Shown: piece by piece, positions 53,266-61,679 of the stretch
Numbering within the stretch: position 1 is the first letter of the stretch
Layout of the letters: every line of letters starts with the position of its first letter
Origin: Neglectibacter timonensis
GTDB taxonomy: Bacteria; Bacillota; Clostridia; Oscillospirales; Acutalibacteraceae
Length of the DNA: 64,000 bases
Direction of reading: 5' to 3'
NCBI RefSeq assembly: GCF_900048895.1
Contig: NZ_LT160640.1
Location: forward strand, 1,132,758-1,196,757
Made by a program: the position numbers and the translations under genes
The notes under the pieces: model-generated
The model's input: only the letters and a program-made list of their open reading frames with translations
Database searches by the model: none
What the model was told of the DNA's origin: nothing

Positions 53266-54069
53266 TTACGCTTTCCCCATCGACCGGGATTTCTCCGCGC
53301 AGATGCGCATGGCCGACATCACGCTGCTCCGGAAGCCGGATTCCTCCAATGCCTGCACTGCCTCAATGGTAGTGCCTGCAGGCGAACAGACCATATCTTT
53401 CAGCTCCCCGGGGTGCTTTCCTGTCTCAAGGACCATCTTTGCGCTGCCCATAACCGCTTGAGCAGCAAAGGTGTAGGCCTGGGCCCGGGGCATTCCCTCT
53501 GCAACAGCGGCATCTCCCATCGCTTCAATCAGCATGAAGATATAGGCAGGCGAGCTCCCGCTTACCGCCACCACCGCATCAATCAGACGCTCCGGTACCA
53601 CCTCCGCCTTTCCAAAGCTTTCCAACAGCTTCAGACCCAGGGCAAGCTGCTCCTCCGACACCCTGGCATTGGGACAAGCCGCGGTGATTCCCTCACCCAC
53701 CATAGCCGGGGTATTGGGCATGGTGCGAATTACGGCTGTCTCCTCTCCCAGCTGTTCCGCCAGCCAGGAAAGCGTCTTCCCGGGTGCGATGGTGATAATC
53801 AGCTGGTCCTGCCGCAGGCTGCCGCGCAAGCCTGCGATCACCTCTTCGTAGAACTGCGGCTTCACCGCCAGCACAAGCACATCCGCCTGTGCCGCCACCT
53901 CGCAGTTGTCCTCTGTCACAACAATCCCCAGCGTTTCCGCGGCAGCGCTGCGTGCCGGCGCAAAGGCGTCTGATGCAATAATATCCTCCCGGGGGCAGGC
54001 TCCACTTTTGATAATTCCCCCGATCATGGCCTTGGCCATGTTCCCACAGCCGATAAAACCCAATTTCAT
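53266..54069 (-). CDS. proC: Pyrroline-5-carboxylate reductase
   Basis: The 267-residue enzyme reduces 1-pyrroline-5-carboxylate to L-proline with NAD(P)H. The Rossmann motif GFIGCGNMAKAMIGG is at the N-terminus, and the C-terminal dimer helices hold SGSSPAYIFMLIEAM and CSPAGTTIEAVQALE with the substrate-binding Ser/Thr. Its stop lies upstream of a terminator and its start is 32 bases after hypD. In this setting it completes the two-step conversion of trans-4-hydroxyproline to proline, a pairing known for HypD. Confidence 0.96.
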   Translation of the reverse strand: MKLGFIGCGNMAKAMIGGIIKSGACPREDIIASDAFAPARSAAAETLGIVVTEDNCEVAAQADVLVLAVKPQFYEEVIAGLRGSLRQDQLIITIAPGKTLSWLAEQLGEETAVIRTMPNTPAMVGEGITAACPNARVSEEQLALGLKLLESFGKAEVVPERLIDAVVAVSGSSPAYIFMLIEAMGDAAVAEGMPRAQAYTFAAQAVMGSAKMVLETGKHPGELKDMVCSPAGTTIEAVQALEESGFRSSVMSAMRICAEKSRSMGKA

Positions 54070-54101
54070 GGCGTTCTTCCTCTCTTTCGTGTGCTCCCTT
54101 A

Positions 54102-56513
54102 TCAGGAGAAGCTCTGTTCTGTACGGGCGATGATCTCATCCTGCAGCGCTCTGCTCAGGTTCCGGAAATGGTCGCTGTAGCCCGCCACGCGCACAATCAG
54201 GTCCTTATATTCCTCCGGATGCGCCTGGGCGTCCAGAAGCGTCTGGCGGTCGATCACATTGAACTGGATGTGGTGGCCGTCCATATTGAAATAGGTGCGG
54301 ATCAGGTTGGCCATCTGTTTGAGGCCGTCCTCCCCTGCCACCACAGAGGGGGTAAATTTCTGGTTCAGCAGCGTGCCTCCCGTGCGGATGTGGTCCATCT
54401 TGGCGCAGGAACGCAGCACCGCCGTGGGGCCGTGGGTATCCGCCCCCTTGTCAGGGGAAATACCCTCGCTCACCGGCTTGTGGGCCCGCCGTCCGTTGGC
54501 GCTTGCCAGCATCACCTCGCCGAAATACACATGGCAGGTGGTGGGCAGCATGTTCACCCGGTAGGTCCCGCCCCTCTGGTTGGGCCGTCCGGTGACGGCC
54601 TTCTGGTAATAGCTGAAAACTTCCTGCATGATGCTGTCCGCAAAATCGTCGTCATTGCCGTATTTGGGGCTGAAATTCTGCACCAGGTTCAAAATCCGGG
54701 GATCGTTTTCAAAATCCTCCTGCAGGGCCTGAAGCAGTTCTCCCATTGTAACGTTCTTTTCCTGATATACCTGCCGGCGGATTGCCGCCAGACTGTCCGT
54801 CACGGTACCGATACCCACACCCTGGATATAGCTGGTGTTGTACCGTGCCCCTCCCGCATTGTAGTCCTTCCCCTTCCGGATACAGTCATTGGTGATGACC
54901 GAAAGGAAGGGCGCCGGCATATAGCTGGCATAGATGCTCTCGATCAGGTTGCTGCCCTGTACCTTGATGTCCAGGAAGTAATCGATCTGCCTGTGATAGG
55001 CCTCCAGCAATTCCTCATAGGAGTGAAAATCTTCCGCCTTCCCCAGGGGAAGCCCAAGTTGCCTGCCCGCCACATGGTCATACCCGTTGAATAGGGTCAG
55101 CTCCAGAATCTTGGGGAGGTTGAAATAGCCTGTGAGTATGTAAGCCTCGTTTCCGAAGGCGCCTGTCTCCACACAGCCGCTCGTACCGCCGCGGCGGGCA
55201 TCCTCAATGGATTTCCCGGCGGCCAGCAGCTCCTGTACAATAGCCTCCGTGTTGTAAAAAGCGGGCTGTCCCCATCCCTTCCGGCTGATCTCACAGGCGC
55301 GCAGCAGGAATTTCTGGGGGGTTTTCCGACTGATCTGCACGTTGGAGCTGGGCTGAAGCAGTTTCATATCATCCATACAGTCGAGAATCAGGTAACTGAC
55401 CTCATTGACGCCGTCCGTGCCGTCAGGCGCGATACCGCCGGTGTTGATGTTGGCAAAATCCGTATAGGTACCGCTCTCCTTCAGGGTGATCCCCACTTTG
55501 GGTGGCGCGGGCTGGTTGTTGAATTTCACCCACAGGCATTCCAGCAGCTCCAGCGCCTGGGGACGGCTGAGCCTGCCGGCTGCTACATCCTTCCGGTAGA
55601 AGGGGCACACATGCTGGTCCAGGCGGCCCGGGCTGTAGGAATCCCAGGGGTTGAGCTCGCTGGTAACCGCCAGATGGACAAACCAATACATCTGCAGCGC
55701 CTGATGGAAGGTCTGCGGCTTTTGGGCAGGTACCACCGCGCAGTTTTCGGCAATGGTGAACAGGTCCGCCCTCCACTGGGGGTCCGTCTCTTCCGCAGCC
55801 ATGCGTCTTGCCAGCTCACCATACCGCTTTCCCAGAATCATAATGGCATCACAGGCAATCATCATGGCGGAAAGCTCTTCCTTTTTCCGGAGCGCTTCCG
55901 GATCCCGCAGAAAATCCAGGTCCTTCATGGCCCTGCGGATGTCCTCCTGATAGTCCGCAAAGCCCTTTTGGTAGATTTTATCCGAACCCACCGTATGGCC
56001 GGGGCCGCGCTGCTCCATGAATTCTGTAAAAATGCCGCATTCGTAGGCGGCCTTCCATTCCTCGCTCATACTGCTGAGAATCCTGTGCCGGATGGAACGC
56101 TTCTCCCAGAAGGGGATGACTCGCTCCTGCTGAAGGCGCAAATCCTCCTCCGTTACGGCAAAACGGATAAGCTCCCGCTGGTCCATCACCTTCATATCCT
56201 CAACCGTATGGCAGCAAAGCTCAGGGAAGGTGGGGGCCGACTGGGGGCCGTCTCCCTTCTCCCCTACAATCAGCTCTCCTTTGTGGATAGAAATGCTTTT
56301 TTTCGAGAAATAGTGGCGCAGCGTCAATGCGCGCAGTTCCGGCACCGACACCGTCCCCTCGTACTGCTCATATGCCTCTGTTTCCAGCAGGGCGCGCTCC
56401 ATATAGATGCGCGGCTGGGTATTCAGGCTCTCCTCCCGCAGGCGGCGCACCCGTTCCGTCACGCCATGCGCCTCCTGTACCCTGGGCTCCTGCACTCTCT
56501 CCTGAACTGCCAT
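54102..56513 (-). CDS. hypD: trans-4-hydroxy-L-proline dehydratase (glycyl radical enzyme)
   Basis: This 803-residue cytoplasmic enzyme dehydrates trans-4-hydroxyproline to pyrroline-5-carboxylate by radical chemistry. The thiyl Cys447 and base Glu449 are in SGCVETG and the glycyl radical Gly778 in RVAGYS. Residues that I recall as important in Clostridioides difficile HypD (His160, Asp278, Ser334, Asp339, Phe340, Cys434, Glu436, Tyr450, Thr645, Gly765) all recur here at a constant offset of 13, which separates it from glycerol or choline enzymes. The ATG at 56513 follows GAGGAG; the longer frame is not needed. It lies between the activase and proC genes. Confidence 0.96.
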   Translation of the reverse strand: MAVQERVQEPRVQEAHGVTERVRRLREESLNTQPRIYMERALLETEAYEQYEGTVSVPELRALTLRHYFSKKSISIHKGELIVGEKGDGPQSAPTFPELCCHTVEDMKVMDQRELIRFAVTEEDLRLQQERVIPFWEKRSIRHRILSSMSEEWKAAYECGIFTEFMEQRGPGHTVGSDKIYQKGFADYQEDIRRAMKDLDFLRDPEALRKKEELSAMMIACDAIMILGKRYGELARRMAAEETDPQWRADLFTIAENCAVVPAQKPQTFHQALQMYWFVHLAVTSELNPWDSYSPGRLDQHVCPFYRKDVAAGRLSRPQALELLECLWVKFNNQPAPPKVGITLKESGTYTDFANINTGGIAPDGTDGVNEVSYLILDCMDDMKLLQPSSNVQISRKTPQKFLLRACEISRKGWGQPAFYNTEAIVQELLAAGKSIEDARRGGTSGCVETGAFGNEAYILTGYFNLPKILELTLFNGYDHVAGRQLGLPLGKAEDFHSYEELLEAYHRQIDYFLDIKVQGSNLIESIYASYMPAPFLSVITNDCIRKGKDYNAGGARYNTSYIQGVGIGTVTDSLAAIRRQVYQEKNVTMGELLQALQEDFENDPRILNLVQNFSPKYGNDDDFADSIMQEVFSYYQKAVTGRPNQRGGTYRVNMLPTTCHVYFGEVMLASANGRRAHKPVSEGISPDKGADTHGPTAVLRSCAKMDHIRTGGTLLNQKFTPSVVAGEDGLKQMANLIRTYFNMDGHHIQFNVIDRQTLLDAQAHPEEYKDLIVRVAGYSDHFRNLSRALQDEIIARTEQSFS

Positions 56514-56585
56514 TGCAATTCTCCTCTCCTTTTTCCGGATTCTATTGGTACTCTGTCTCAGTATCACAGCAGGCTGTCTCCTGCC

Positions 56586-57542
56586 TTATCCGCCGATCAC
56601 CACCTGGGGGAAACCAGCCCCGCGGAACAACTCCGCCAGCCCTTCCAGTTTTTCCCTGGACGGTGCCTGAAAGGACGGCTGAGAAACGTGCCCCAGCCTC
56701 TGGGCTTTGCTCCGCCCGAAATCATGGTAGGGCAGCAGATGGATTTTCTCTGCCCGCAGTCCTTTTTTGAGCAGGCCGATCACCGGCAGAATATCCTCCT
56801 CTTCCGCGTTGACCCCCTCCACCAGGGGCAGGCGCAGGCGGATTCTCGCCCCATTCAGATGCAGCTTCCAGAGGTTCTGAAGAATCAGCTCATTCCCCAC
56901 GCCGGTCCATTTTCTGTGCTTCTGGGAATCCATGGCCTTGATGTCGTAGAGAAAGCAGTCTGCAACCTCCAGCAGCTGCTCAAAACGCTCAAAAGGCGCC
57001 TGCCCGCAGGTGTCGATGAAAACGCTGATTCCTTCCTCCTTCAGCAGCCGGCAGAGTTCCAATACTGCCGGGAAGGGCTCAGCCGCCAGCACCTCCCCTC
57101 CGGAAAGGGTCGCCCCGCCGCCCGATTCCTCGTAGAACATCCTGTCCCTGCAGACCGCGGCAGCCAGCTCTTCCGGGCTGTAGCGGATTCCGGCCACCTG
57201 TCTTGCAGAGCCCAGACAGGCCTGCACGCAGGCGCCGCAGGCAATACAGCGGCTGCGGTCCGGTTCGGGGCATCCCCCCCAAACCGCTTTCTGAAGGCAC
57301 GCCGCCTCGCAGGCGCCGCACCCGGTACAGCGTTCCTCATTCCAGAGCAGTTCCGGCTTTCCCGCTTGGCTTTCCGGATTATGACACCAGGCGCACCGCA
57401 GAGGGCAGCCCTTAAAAAACACCGTCGTCCGGATACCCTCCCCGTCATGAATGCAGTACCTCTGGATGTCGAATACGGACAAGCCATCCCGCCCCGCTTC
57501 CCCCTGCGGCGCAGCCGCGGAAGGACAGTCAATTTTTTTCAT
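56586..57542 (-). CDS. hypE: Glycyl radical enzyme activase for HypD (radical SAM)
   Basis: The 318-residue radical SAM enzyme installs the glycyl radical on HypD. The SAM cluster motif is CPLRCAWC (Cys46, Cys50, Cys53). An inserted ferredoxin-like domain holds two further clusters, CTGCGACEAAC (72-82) and CIACGACVQAC (99-109). It precedes hypD by 72 bases on the same strand. The ATG at 57542 is the only plausible start, and one copy of the regulon palindrome covers it. Confidence 0.95.
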   Translation of the reverse strand: MKKIDCPSAAAPQGEAGRDGLSVFDIQRYCIHDGEGIRTTVFFKGCPLRCAWCHNPESQAGKPELLWNEERCTGCGACEAACLQKAVWGGCPEPDRSRCIACGACVQACLGSARQVAGIRYSPEELAAAVCRDRMFYEESGGGATLSGGEVLAAEPFPAVLELCRLLKEEGISVFIDTCGQAPFERFEQLLEVADCFLYDIKAMDSQKHRKWTGVGNELILQNLWKLHLNGARIRLRLPLVEGVNAEEEDILPVIGLLKKGLRAEKIHLLPYHDFGRSKAQRLGHVSQPSFQAPSREKLEGLAELFRGAGFPQVVIGG

Positions 57543-57551
57543 ATTTGTGAA
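57538..57551. promoter_or_regulatory. Regulon palindrome, site A (hypE start)
   Basis: TTCATATTTGTGAA covers the hypE start codon. The identical 14 bases recur at 57724. It matches TTCATANNTATGAA with one mismatch, and a protein bound here could block transcription or translation start. Confidence 0.7.
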
Positions 57552-57578
57552 TTATCCTTCCTGGTTTTTTCAAAAAGT

Positions 57579-57625
57579 TTTATATCTATGAATCTGATTA
57601 TAAGGACAGTTTTTCCGCTTGTCAA
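57579..57625 (-). promoter_or_regulatory. hypE-hypD-proC promoter with operator site C
   Basis: TTGACA (57620-57625), 17 bases and TATAAT (57597-57602) form a perfect promoter. The palindrome TTTATATCTATGAA (57579-57592) begins four bases after the -10, over the expected start point, which suggests repression. Its centre is 41 bases from site A, about four helical turns. Confidence 0.85.
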
Positions 57626-57723
57626 GCGTGCTTTTGGAAGATTTATCATTTTTTCAGGATGCATCATCTGGGATTTCCCGGTTTTCTCCAGAAAAAAGCC
57701 TTAGAAGACCCCGCAAAGAAATT

Positions 57724-57777
57724 TTCATATTTGTGAACTTTCTATTTCTTGACATTCCGCTGTCCAGCAGATATGAT
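57724..57777 (+). promoter_or_regulatory. XRE-cupin gene promoter with operator site B
   Basis: TTGACA (57749-57754), 17 bases and TATGAT (57772-57777) form a strong promoter for the regulator gene. TTCATATTTGTGAA (57724-57737), identical to site A, lies upstream of the -35. That position could allow autoregulation or DNA looping with sites A and C. Confidence 0.8.
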
Positions 57778-57813
57778 AGACCATGGAACATGACTGTTGG
57801 GAGGAATTTTAGA

Positions 57814-58407
57814 TTGGATACCAATATGGCCATCGGCGCCAAAGTAAAGGCCCTGCGCACAGAGAAAAAAATGACGTTGAAACAGCTCAGCGAGGGAAGC
57901 GGACTTTCCGTAGGCTTCCTCTCTCAATTTGAACGGGGACTTTCCTCCATCGCGCTGGATTCCCTGGAGAAGCTTTCCGAAATTCTGGATTCTCCCCTGT
58001 CCGAGCTGTTTGAAGAACACACCGGCCGCCGTTCCGCCGATCCTGTAGTGCATGGAATCGACCTGCAGTTTACGGAAATCAGCCCCCGGATTTACCAGAG
58101 CATCCTGCGGACCCCCGATGCTTCCTACGACATGCTGCCCCGCGTGTTCACGCTGTTTCCCTTTGACAGCGAGGAGGACGGCCTGGAGATGTACTCTCAT
58201 GAAGGAGAGGAGTTTGTCTATGTACTGGAGGGCGTGGTCACCTTTTTCCTGGAAGATGCCCAGTACCTGCTCTACCCCGGCGATTCCATACACATCGCTT
58301 CTACACGCCCTCACAACTGGGCCAACCGCACCGCACGCACCGCACGGATCCTGACCTTGAACACCCCTAACCCCCTGCATCACAAATCCGGGCAGACAGA
58401 GCATTGA
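57814..58407 (+). CDS. XRE-family regulator with cupin sensor domain
   Basis: The 197-residue protein has an N-terminal XRE helix-turn-helix (about residues 8-62, LKQLSEGSGLSVGFLSQFERGLSS) and a C-terminal cupin barrel (about 118-190, with MYSHEGEEFVYVLEG, YLLYPGDSIHI and RPHNW) that probably binds a small ligand. The TTG at 57814 is nine bases after GGGAGG and is preferred over ATGs at 57790 and 57826. It sits between the hydroxyproline operon and the Xaa-Pro peptidase gene. I infer it binds the shared palindrome and senses hydroxyproline, proline or a related metabolite. Confidence 0.88.
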   Translation: MDTNMAIGAKVKALRTEKKMTLKQLSEGSGLSVGFLSQFERGLSSIALDSLEKLSEILDSPLSELFEEHTGRRSADPVVHGIDLQFTEISPRIYQSILRTPDASYDMLPRVFTLFPFDSEEDGLEMYSHEGEEFVYVLEGVVTFFLEDAQYLLYPGDSIHIASTRPHNWANRTARTARILTLNTPNPLHHKSGQTEH

Positions 58408-58478
58408 ATCCGGCATTCCCCTGCCGGTGCCTGCCCTGCTTTGACCGGAAGCCGCGGCAGGCAAAGGAAAACAAAAAC

Positions 58479-58515
58479 GGGTTCTGCCTCAAGCCGGGGC
58501 AGAACCTGTTTTTTC
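58479..58515. terminator. Bidirectional terminator between regulator and peptidase genes
   Basis: A 9-bp stem (GGTTCTGCC 58480-58488 with GGCAGAACC 58498-58506) has TTTTTT after it on the plus strand and a T-rich tract on the minus strand. It ends both convergent genes. Confidence 0.88.
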
Positions 58516-58530
58516 TATTACAGGACGCTT

Positions 58531-59772
58531 TCAGTGCGCCATGGCGTCCTCAATATCTTCCAGCTTTCTCGGAATCGCCGCCGACAGGTTTTCGCAGCCG
58601 GTCTCCGTCACCAGGCAGTTATCCTCCAGACGGAAGCCAATACCGCTGTCCTCATCATAGATGCCGATATCCACACAGAATACCATGCCGGGAGCCACAG
58701 CGCGGGTCATATCCACCTCATCATGCACGTCGTACCCGATGTGATGCGCGCCGCCGTGCCACATGTATTTCCCAATTTCTTCATAAGAGTTGAGCTTTCC
58801 AATGGCCTTCAGCTGCTCATAGCAGTATTTCCGGGCGGTCAGATCCACAGAGGCCATGGGCATGCCCGGCTTGATGATGGAGAACATGTACTCCGAGGTG
58901 TTGTAGGCGCACTGATACAGCGCGGCCTGCTCCTTGGTAAACCTGCCGTTGCAGGGCCATCCGCGGGATACATCGTTGACCTCGTTGTCCCACCAGGCGC
59001 CCACGTCGTTCAAGATCATGTCGTCGTCCTGGGCCTGGCCGGTGTAGCTGTAATAGTGGATGCAAAAATTGTTCTTGCCCGCTGAGATAATGGAAGGGAA
59101 GGCCGAAGTGAGAACCCCGCGGCTTGTGAGCGCATGGTCAAATTCCGCCTTGTACTCGTATTCGTACATGCCTGGACGGGAAGCTTTCATCATGGCCAGG
59201 ATACCCGCACGCGTCACCGTCATGGCCTGGCGCATGGCGGCAATTTCACAGGGCCGCTTGATCGTGCGCTGGCTGCGCAGCTGAGGCAGCAAATTGCGGA
59301 TCAACAGGCCGGGATAGCGCTTGGCTGCGCTGTGGGCAAAGCGGTGCGCTTCACCTGGTTCCTCCTCAGGCGTATGGTTGAACAGGTCCAGCCAGAGGCT
59401 GTCGAACGCCCCGCCGGTAGCCGCCCTGCGGAAATCCTCCTCGAAGCTTTCCACATAACGGACGTCCTCTATGCCGGACTGTGCCGACGCCTCCTCTGCG
59501 GTGGGCCTGCGCCCGGTCCAGCGCTCCTTTAACAGGTCGTGGGGCAGAATATAAAGGACCTCCCTGGCTGTGCCCTTAGTCTTTTGCAAAAACAGGATAA
59601 AGCCGGCAAAATCCACGCCGGTCAGATACAGAAAATTCCGGCTGCAGAAAAAGGGATAGTAGGCGTCCGCCGACTGCCGGGGCGCATTTCCGGAAAAAAG
59701 AACAGCCGCGGAATTGTCCGGCATGGCCTCCAATAGGTTTTTCCGATTTTCCCTATGAAATGAAGCTTCCAT
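58531..59772 (-). CDS. Xaa-Pro aminopeptidase (M24B family)
   Basis: The 413-residue cytoplasmic enzyme removes the N-terminal residue from X-Pro, and probably X-hydroxyproline, peptides. The N-terminal creatinase-like domain (about 1-160) precedes the pita-bread domain with metal ligands Asp in LNDVGAWWDNEVNDVSR, His in HHIGYDVHDE, Glu in VDIGIYDEDSG and Glu in FRLEDN. The ATG at 59772 follows GAAAGGA; the frame upstream crosses the promoter and is not translated. The promoter carries the same palindromes as the hypE operon, tying it to hydroxyproline use. Confidence 0.94.
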   Translation of the reverse strand: MEASFHRENRKNLLEAMPDNSAAVLFSGNAPRQSADAYYPFFCSRNFLYLTGVDFAGFILFLQKTKGTAREVLYILPHDLLKERWTGRRPTAEEASAQSGIEDVRYVESFEEDFRRAATGGAFDSLWLDLFNHTPEEEPGEAHRFAHSAAKRYPGLLIRNLLPQLRSQRTIKRPCEIAAMRQAMTVTRAGILAMMKASRPGMYEYEYKAEFDHALTSRGVLTSAFPSIISAGKNNFCIHYYSYTGQAQDDDMILNDVGAWWDNEVNDVSRGWPCNGRFTKEQAALYQCAYNTSEYMFSIIKPGMPMASVDLTARKYCYEQLKAIGKLNSYEEIGKYMWHGGAHHIGYDVHDEVDMTRAVAPGMVFCVDIGIYDEDSGIGFRLEDNCLVTETGCENLSAAIPRKLEDIEDAMAH

Positions 59773-59809
59773 TTTTATCATCCTTTCCAAGTATGAAGAA
59801 CGCAGAACT

Positions 59810-59874
59810 TTCATAAACATGAAATCATTATAGAAATATCCGCTATTTTTGTCAATGTGTATCATAGCTATGAA
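59810..59874 (-). promoter_or_regulatory. Peptidase promoter with operator sites D and E
   Basis: TTGACA (59850-59855), 17 bases and TATAAT (59827-59832) form a perfect promoter. TTCATAAACATGAA (59810-59823) begins three bases after the -10, the same place as site C at hypE. ATCATAGCTATGAA (59861-59874) lies just upstream of the -35 and contains a perfect 12-bp palindrome. The layout implies repression by the XRE-cupin protein. Confidence 0.85.
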
Positions 59875-59970
59875 ACCGATGATCTTTCTGTGAAATTGGC
59901 AAGAACAGGTTCCGCCCTATAGGAACAAGTGACGGTCCGGCTTTTCAGTTTCCTGCATTGCTCCTTACGG

Positions 59971-60010
59971 AAAGAAAGAGGAGGCCGCTGCACATCATCC
60001 AGCGGCCTCC
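59971..60010 (-). terminator. Terminator of uppP
   Basis: A perfect 11-bp stem (59980-59990 with 60000-60010) lies 32 bases after the uppP stop and is followed on the minus strand by a C/T-rich tract with two TTT runs. Confidence 0.75.
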
Positions 60011-60041
60011 CGCCCGGTTTGCACGGCACGCCGCCCCGCGC

Positions 60042-60896
60042 TTATCTTCCGAGAATCAGGAAATAACCCAGCACCACTGCGCCCAGAGCGATCCGGTACC
60101 AGCCGAACGCCTTGAAATCGTGGCGGCGCACAAAATCCATCAGGAAACGGATCACCAGCAGCGACACCACAAAGGCGGTAACCATACCCAGGGCCAAAAT
60201 GATCCCCTCCTGGGCGGTGAACAGCGGAAGCCCTGCAGAAAGCTGTACCATAGCATACTTTCCAACCTTCAGAATACTGACGCCCACCATAGTGGGAATG
60301 GCCAGGAAGAAGGAAAACTCTGCAGCCAGCGACCGGGAACAGCCTAAAAAGATGCCCCCCAGAATGGTGGAGCCTGAACGCGAGGTGCCCGGCACGATGG
60401 AGAGCACCTGAAACAGGCCGATGAGCAGCGCCGTCCGGTAAGAGAGGTCCTCCTCCCGCTCGATCCGGCGGATGTGAGCGGAAGTCCCGCCGCGCTCCAC
60501 AAACAGGAACAGTACGCCGTATACGATCAGCGCGGCAGCCACCACCCAGTAATTCATCAGGTGCTCATCCATCCAGTCGTTAAGCAGCAGCCCGATCACT
60601 GCGGAGGGAATACAGGCCACGATCACCTTTCCCCAGAGGTTCCAGGTACCGCGCTTCTCCGTCCTGGTTTTTTTGGGAGAGAAGGGGTTCAGCTTGTGGA
60701 AGAATAAGACCACCACCGCCAAAATTGCTCCCAATTGAATTACATACCGGAACATGTTCATAAACTCTTCCGACACGTTGAGATGAAGGAATTCGTCCAC
60801 CAGAATCATATGCCCGGTGCTGCTGATGGGAAGCCATTCCGTAATGCCCTCCACAATGCCCAGAAAGACTGTTTTCAGCCATTCAAAAATTTCCAA
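60042..60896 (-). CDS. uppP: Undecaprenyl-diphosphate phosphatase
   Basis: The 284-residue membrane enzyme recycles the cell-wall lipid carrier by removing a phosphate from undecaprenyl diphosphate; extra copies give bacitracin resistance. The two family motifs are visible: [15 protein letters not shown] near residues 16-30 and [10 protein letters not shown] near 170. About eight membrane segments are present. The leader carries a small CCCCC/GGGGG hairpin (60925-60941). It is a single gene with its own terminator. Confidence 0.97.
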   Translation of the reverse strand: MEIFEWLKTVFLGIVEGITEWLPISSTGHMILVDEFLHLNVSEEFMNMFRYVIQLGAILAVVVLFFHKLNPFSPKKTRTEKRGTWNLWGKVIVACIPSAVIGLLLNDWMDEHLMNYWVVAAALIVYGVLFLFVERGGTSAHIRRIEREEDLSYRTALLIGLFQVLSIVPGTSRSGSTILGGIFLGCSRSLAAEFSFFLAIPTMVGVSILKVGKYAMVQLSAGLPLFTAQEGIILALGMVTAFVVSLLVIRFLMDFVRRHDFKAFGWYRIALGAVVLGYFLILGR

Positions 60897-61020
60897 TGCC
60901 AGTTCTCCTTTACTCCTTTACTCTCCCCCGCAAGCAGGGGGCCTTTCCAGAAAACGCTGCCGCGCCGGCTTTTATGACGAATTTCCAAAATTTGCCGGAA
61001 CATATCTGCGCCGCCCGCAG

Positions 61021-61500
61021 TCAGTTCAGCGGAAAAAGAGCTGCTTCGTAATTTTCCACATAATAGCGCAGGTTTGTTCTTCCCCGCACCGCCACCCGAT
61101 GTCCTTCGGCTTCCAACAGCTTTTTCTGCGCTTCCACGCCCCCGGGATATTTGGGGTTCAGTTCGCCCCCTGCTTTCAGCGTGCGCCAGTAAGGGGTTTC
61201 ATCCCCCTCCCGTTGGCAGCTTGCCCAGGCGGCGATGGAGACAAAGATGCCGGCCGTGATGGGATCGGTAAAGTCCGCCCCGTTTTTCCGGGCAAAATAT
61301 TCCCGTATGCCGCCCACTGTGAGCAGCTTTCCAACGGGCACGGCCTTCATCACCCTGTCGTAGTCTGCCGGCGGCGCAAAATACATCCTTGTCCCGCCGT
61401 ATTTCTCAATGGTCTTCTGGTCGGTGACAATTTGGATTTTCGGCATGCCGTTGTCCCGGCGAAGCATCGCGTTAAAGTCCTTCTTTTCCTCATTGGCCAT
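61021..61500 (-). CDS. MGMT-family alkyltransferase-like protein without catalytic cysteine
   Basis: The 159-residue protein resembles the C-terminal DNA-binding domain of O6-methylguanine-DNA methyltransferase, with PVGKLLTVGGIREYFARK as recognition part and TPYWRTLKAGGELNPKYPGG. The PCHR catalytic motif is absent, so it cannot accept alkyl groups. Such proteins (ATL type) flag O6-alkylguanine for excision repair. The ATG at 61500 lies seven bases after AAGGAGG; the longer frame is not needed. An added N-terminal half (about 1-60) is of unknown role. Confidence 0.85.
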   Translation of the reverse strand: MANEEKKDFNAMLRRDNGMPKIQIVTDQKTIEKYGGTRMYFAPPADYDRVMKAVPVGKLLTVGGIREYFARKNGADFTDPITAGIFVSIAAWASCQREGDETPYWRTLKAGGELNPKYPGGVEAQKKLLEAEGHRVAVRGRTNLRYYVENYEAALFPLN

Positions 61501-61679
61501 AAAAGCGCCTCCTTTTTGACCAGCATACCCCATTTTTCCAGGCGGTGCAATGAGGCTGTTTTCTTTTTTTTCCAATCAGCAGAGGAACCGGAAAAATTCC
61601 CCGGGAAATGAAGCTTTTACTTCCCGCACAGTTTACCCTCCAGGCCTTGCAGACGCCGGAATTTTTTCTTACAATTTTC

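Noticed and set aside
55611-57704. A 697-codon plus-strand open frame
   Set aside because: It is antisense to hypD and hypE, whose motifs are unmistakable, and crosses the hypE promoter.
58480-58506. A hairpin considered as a further regulator site
   Set aside because: Its sequence is unrelated to the TTCATANNTATGAA palindrome and it has T runs on both sides, so it is a terminator.
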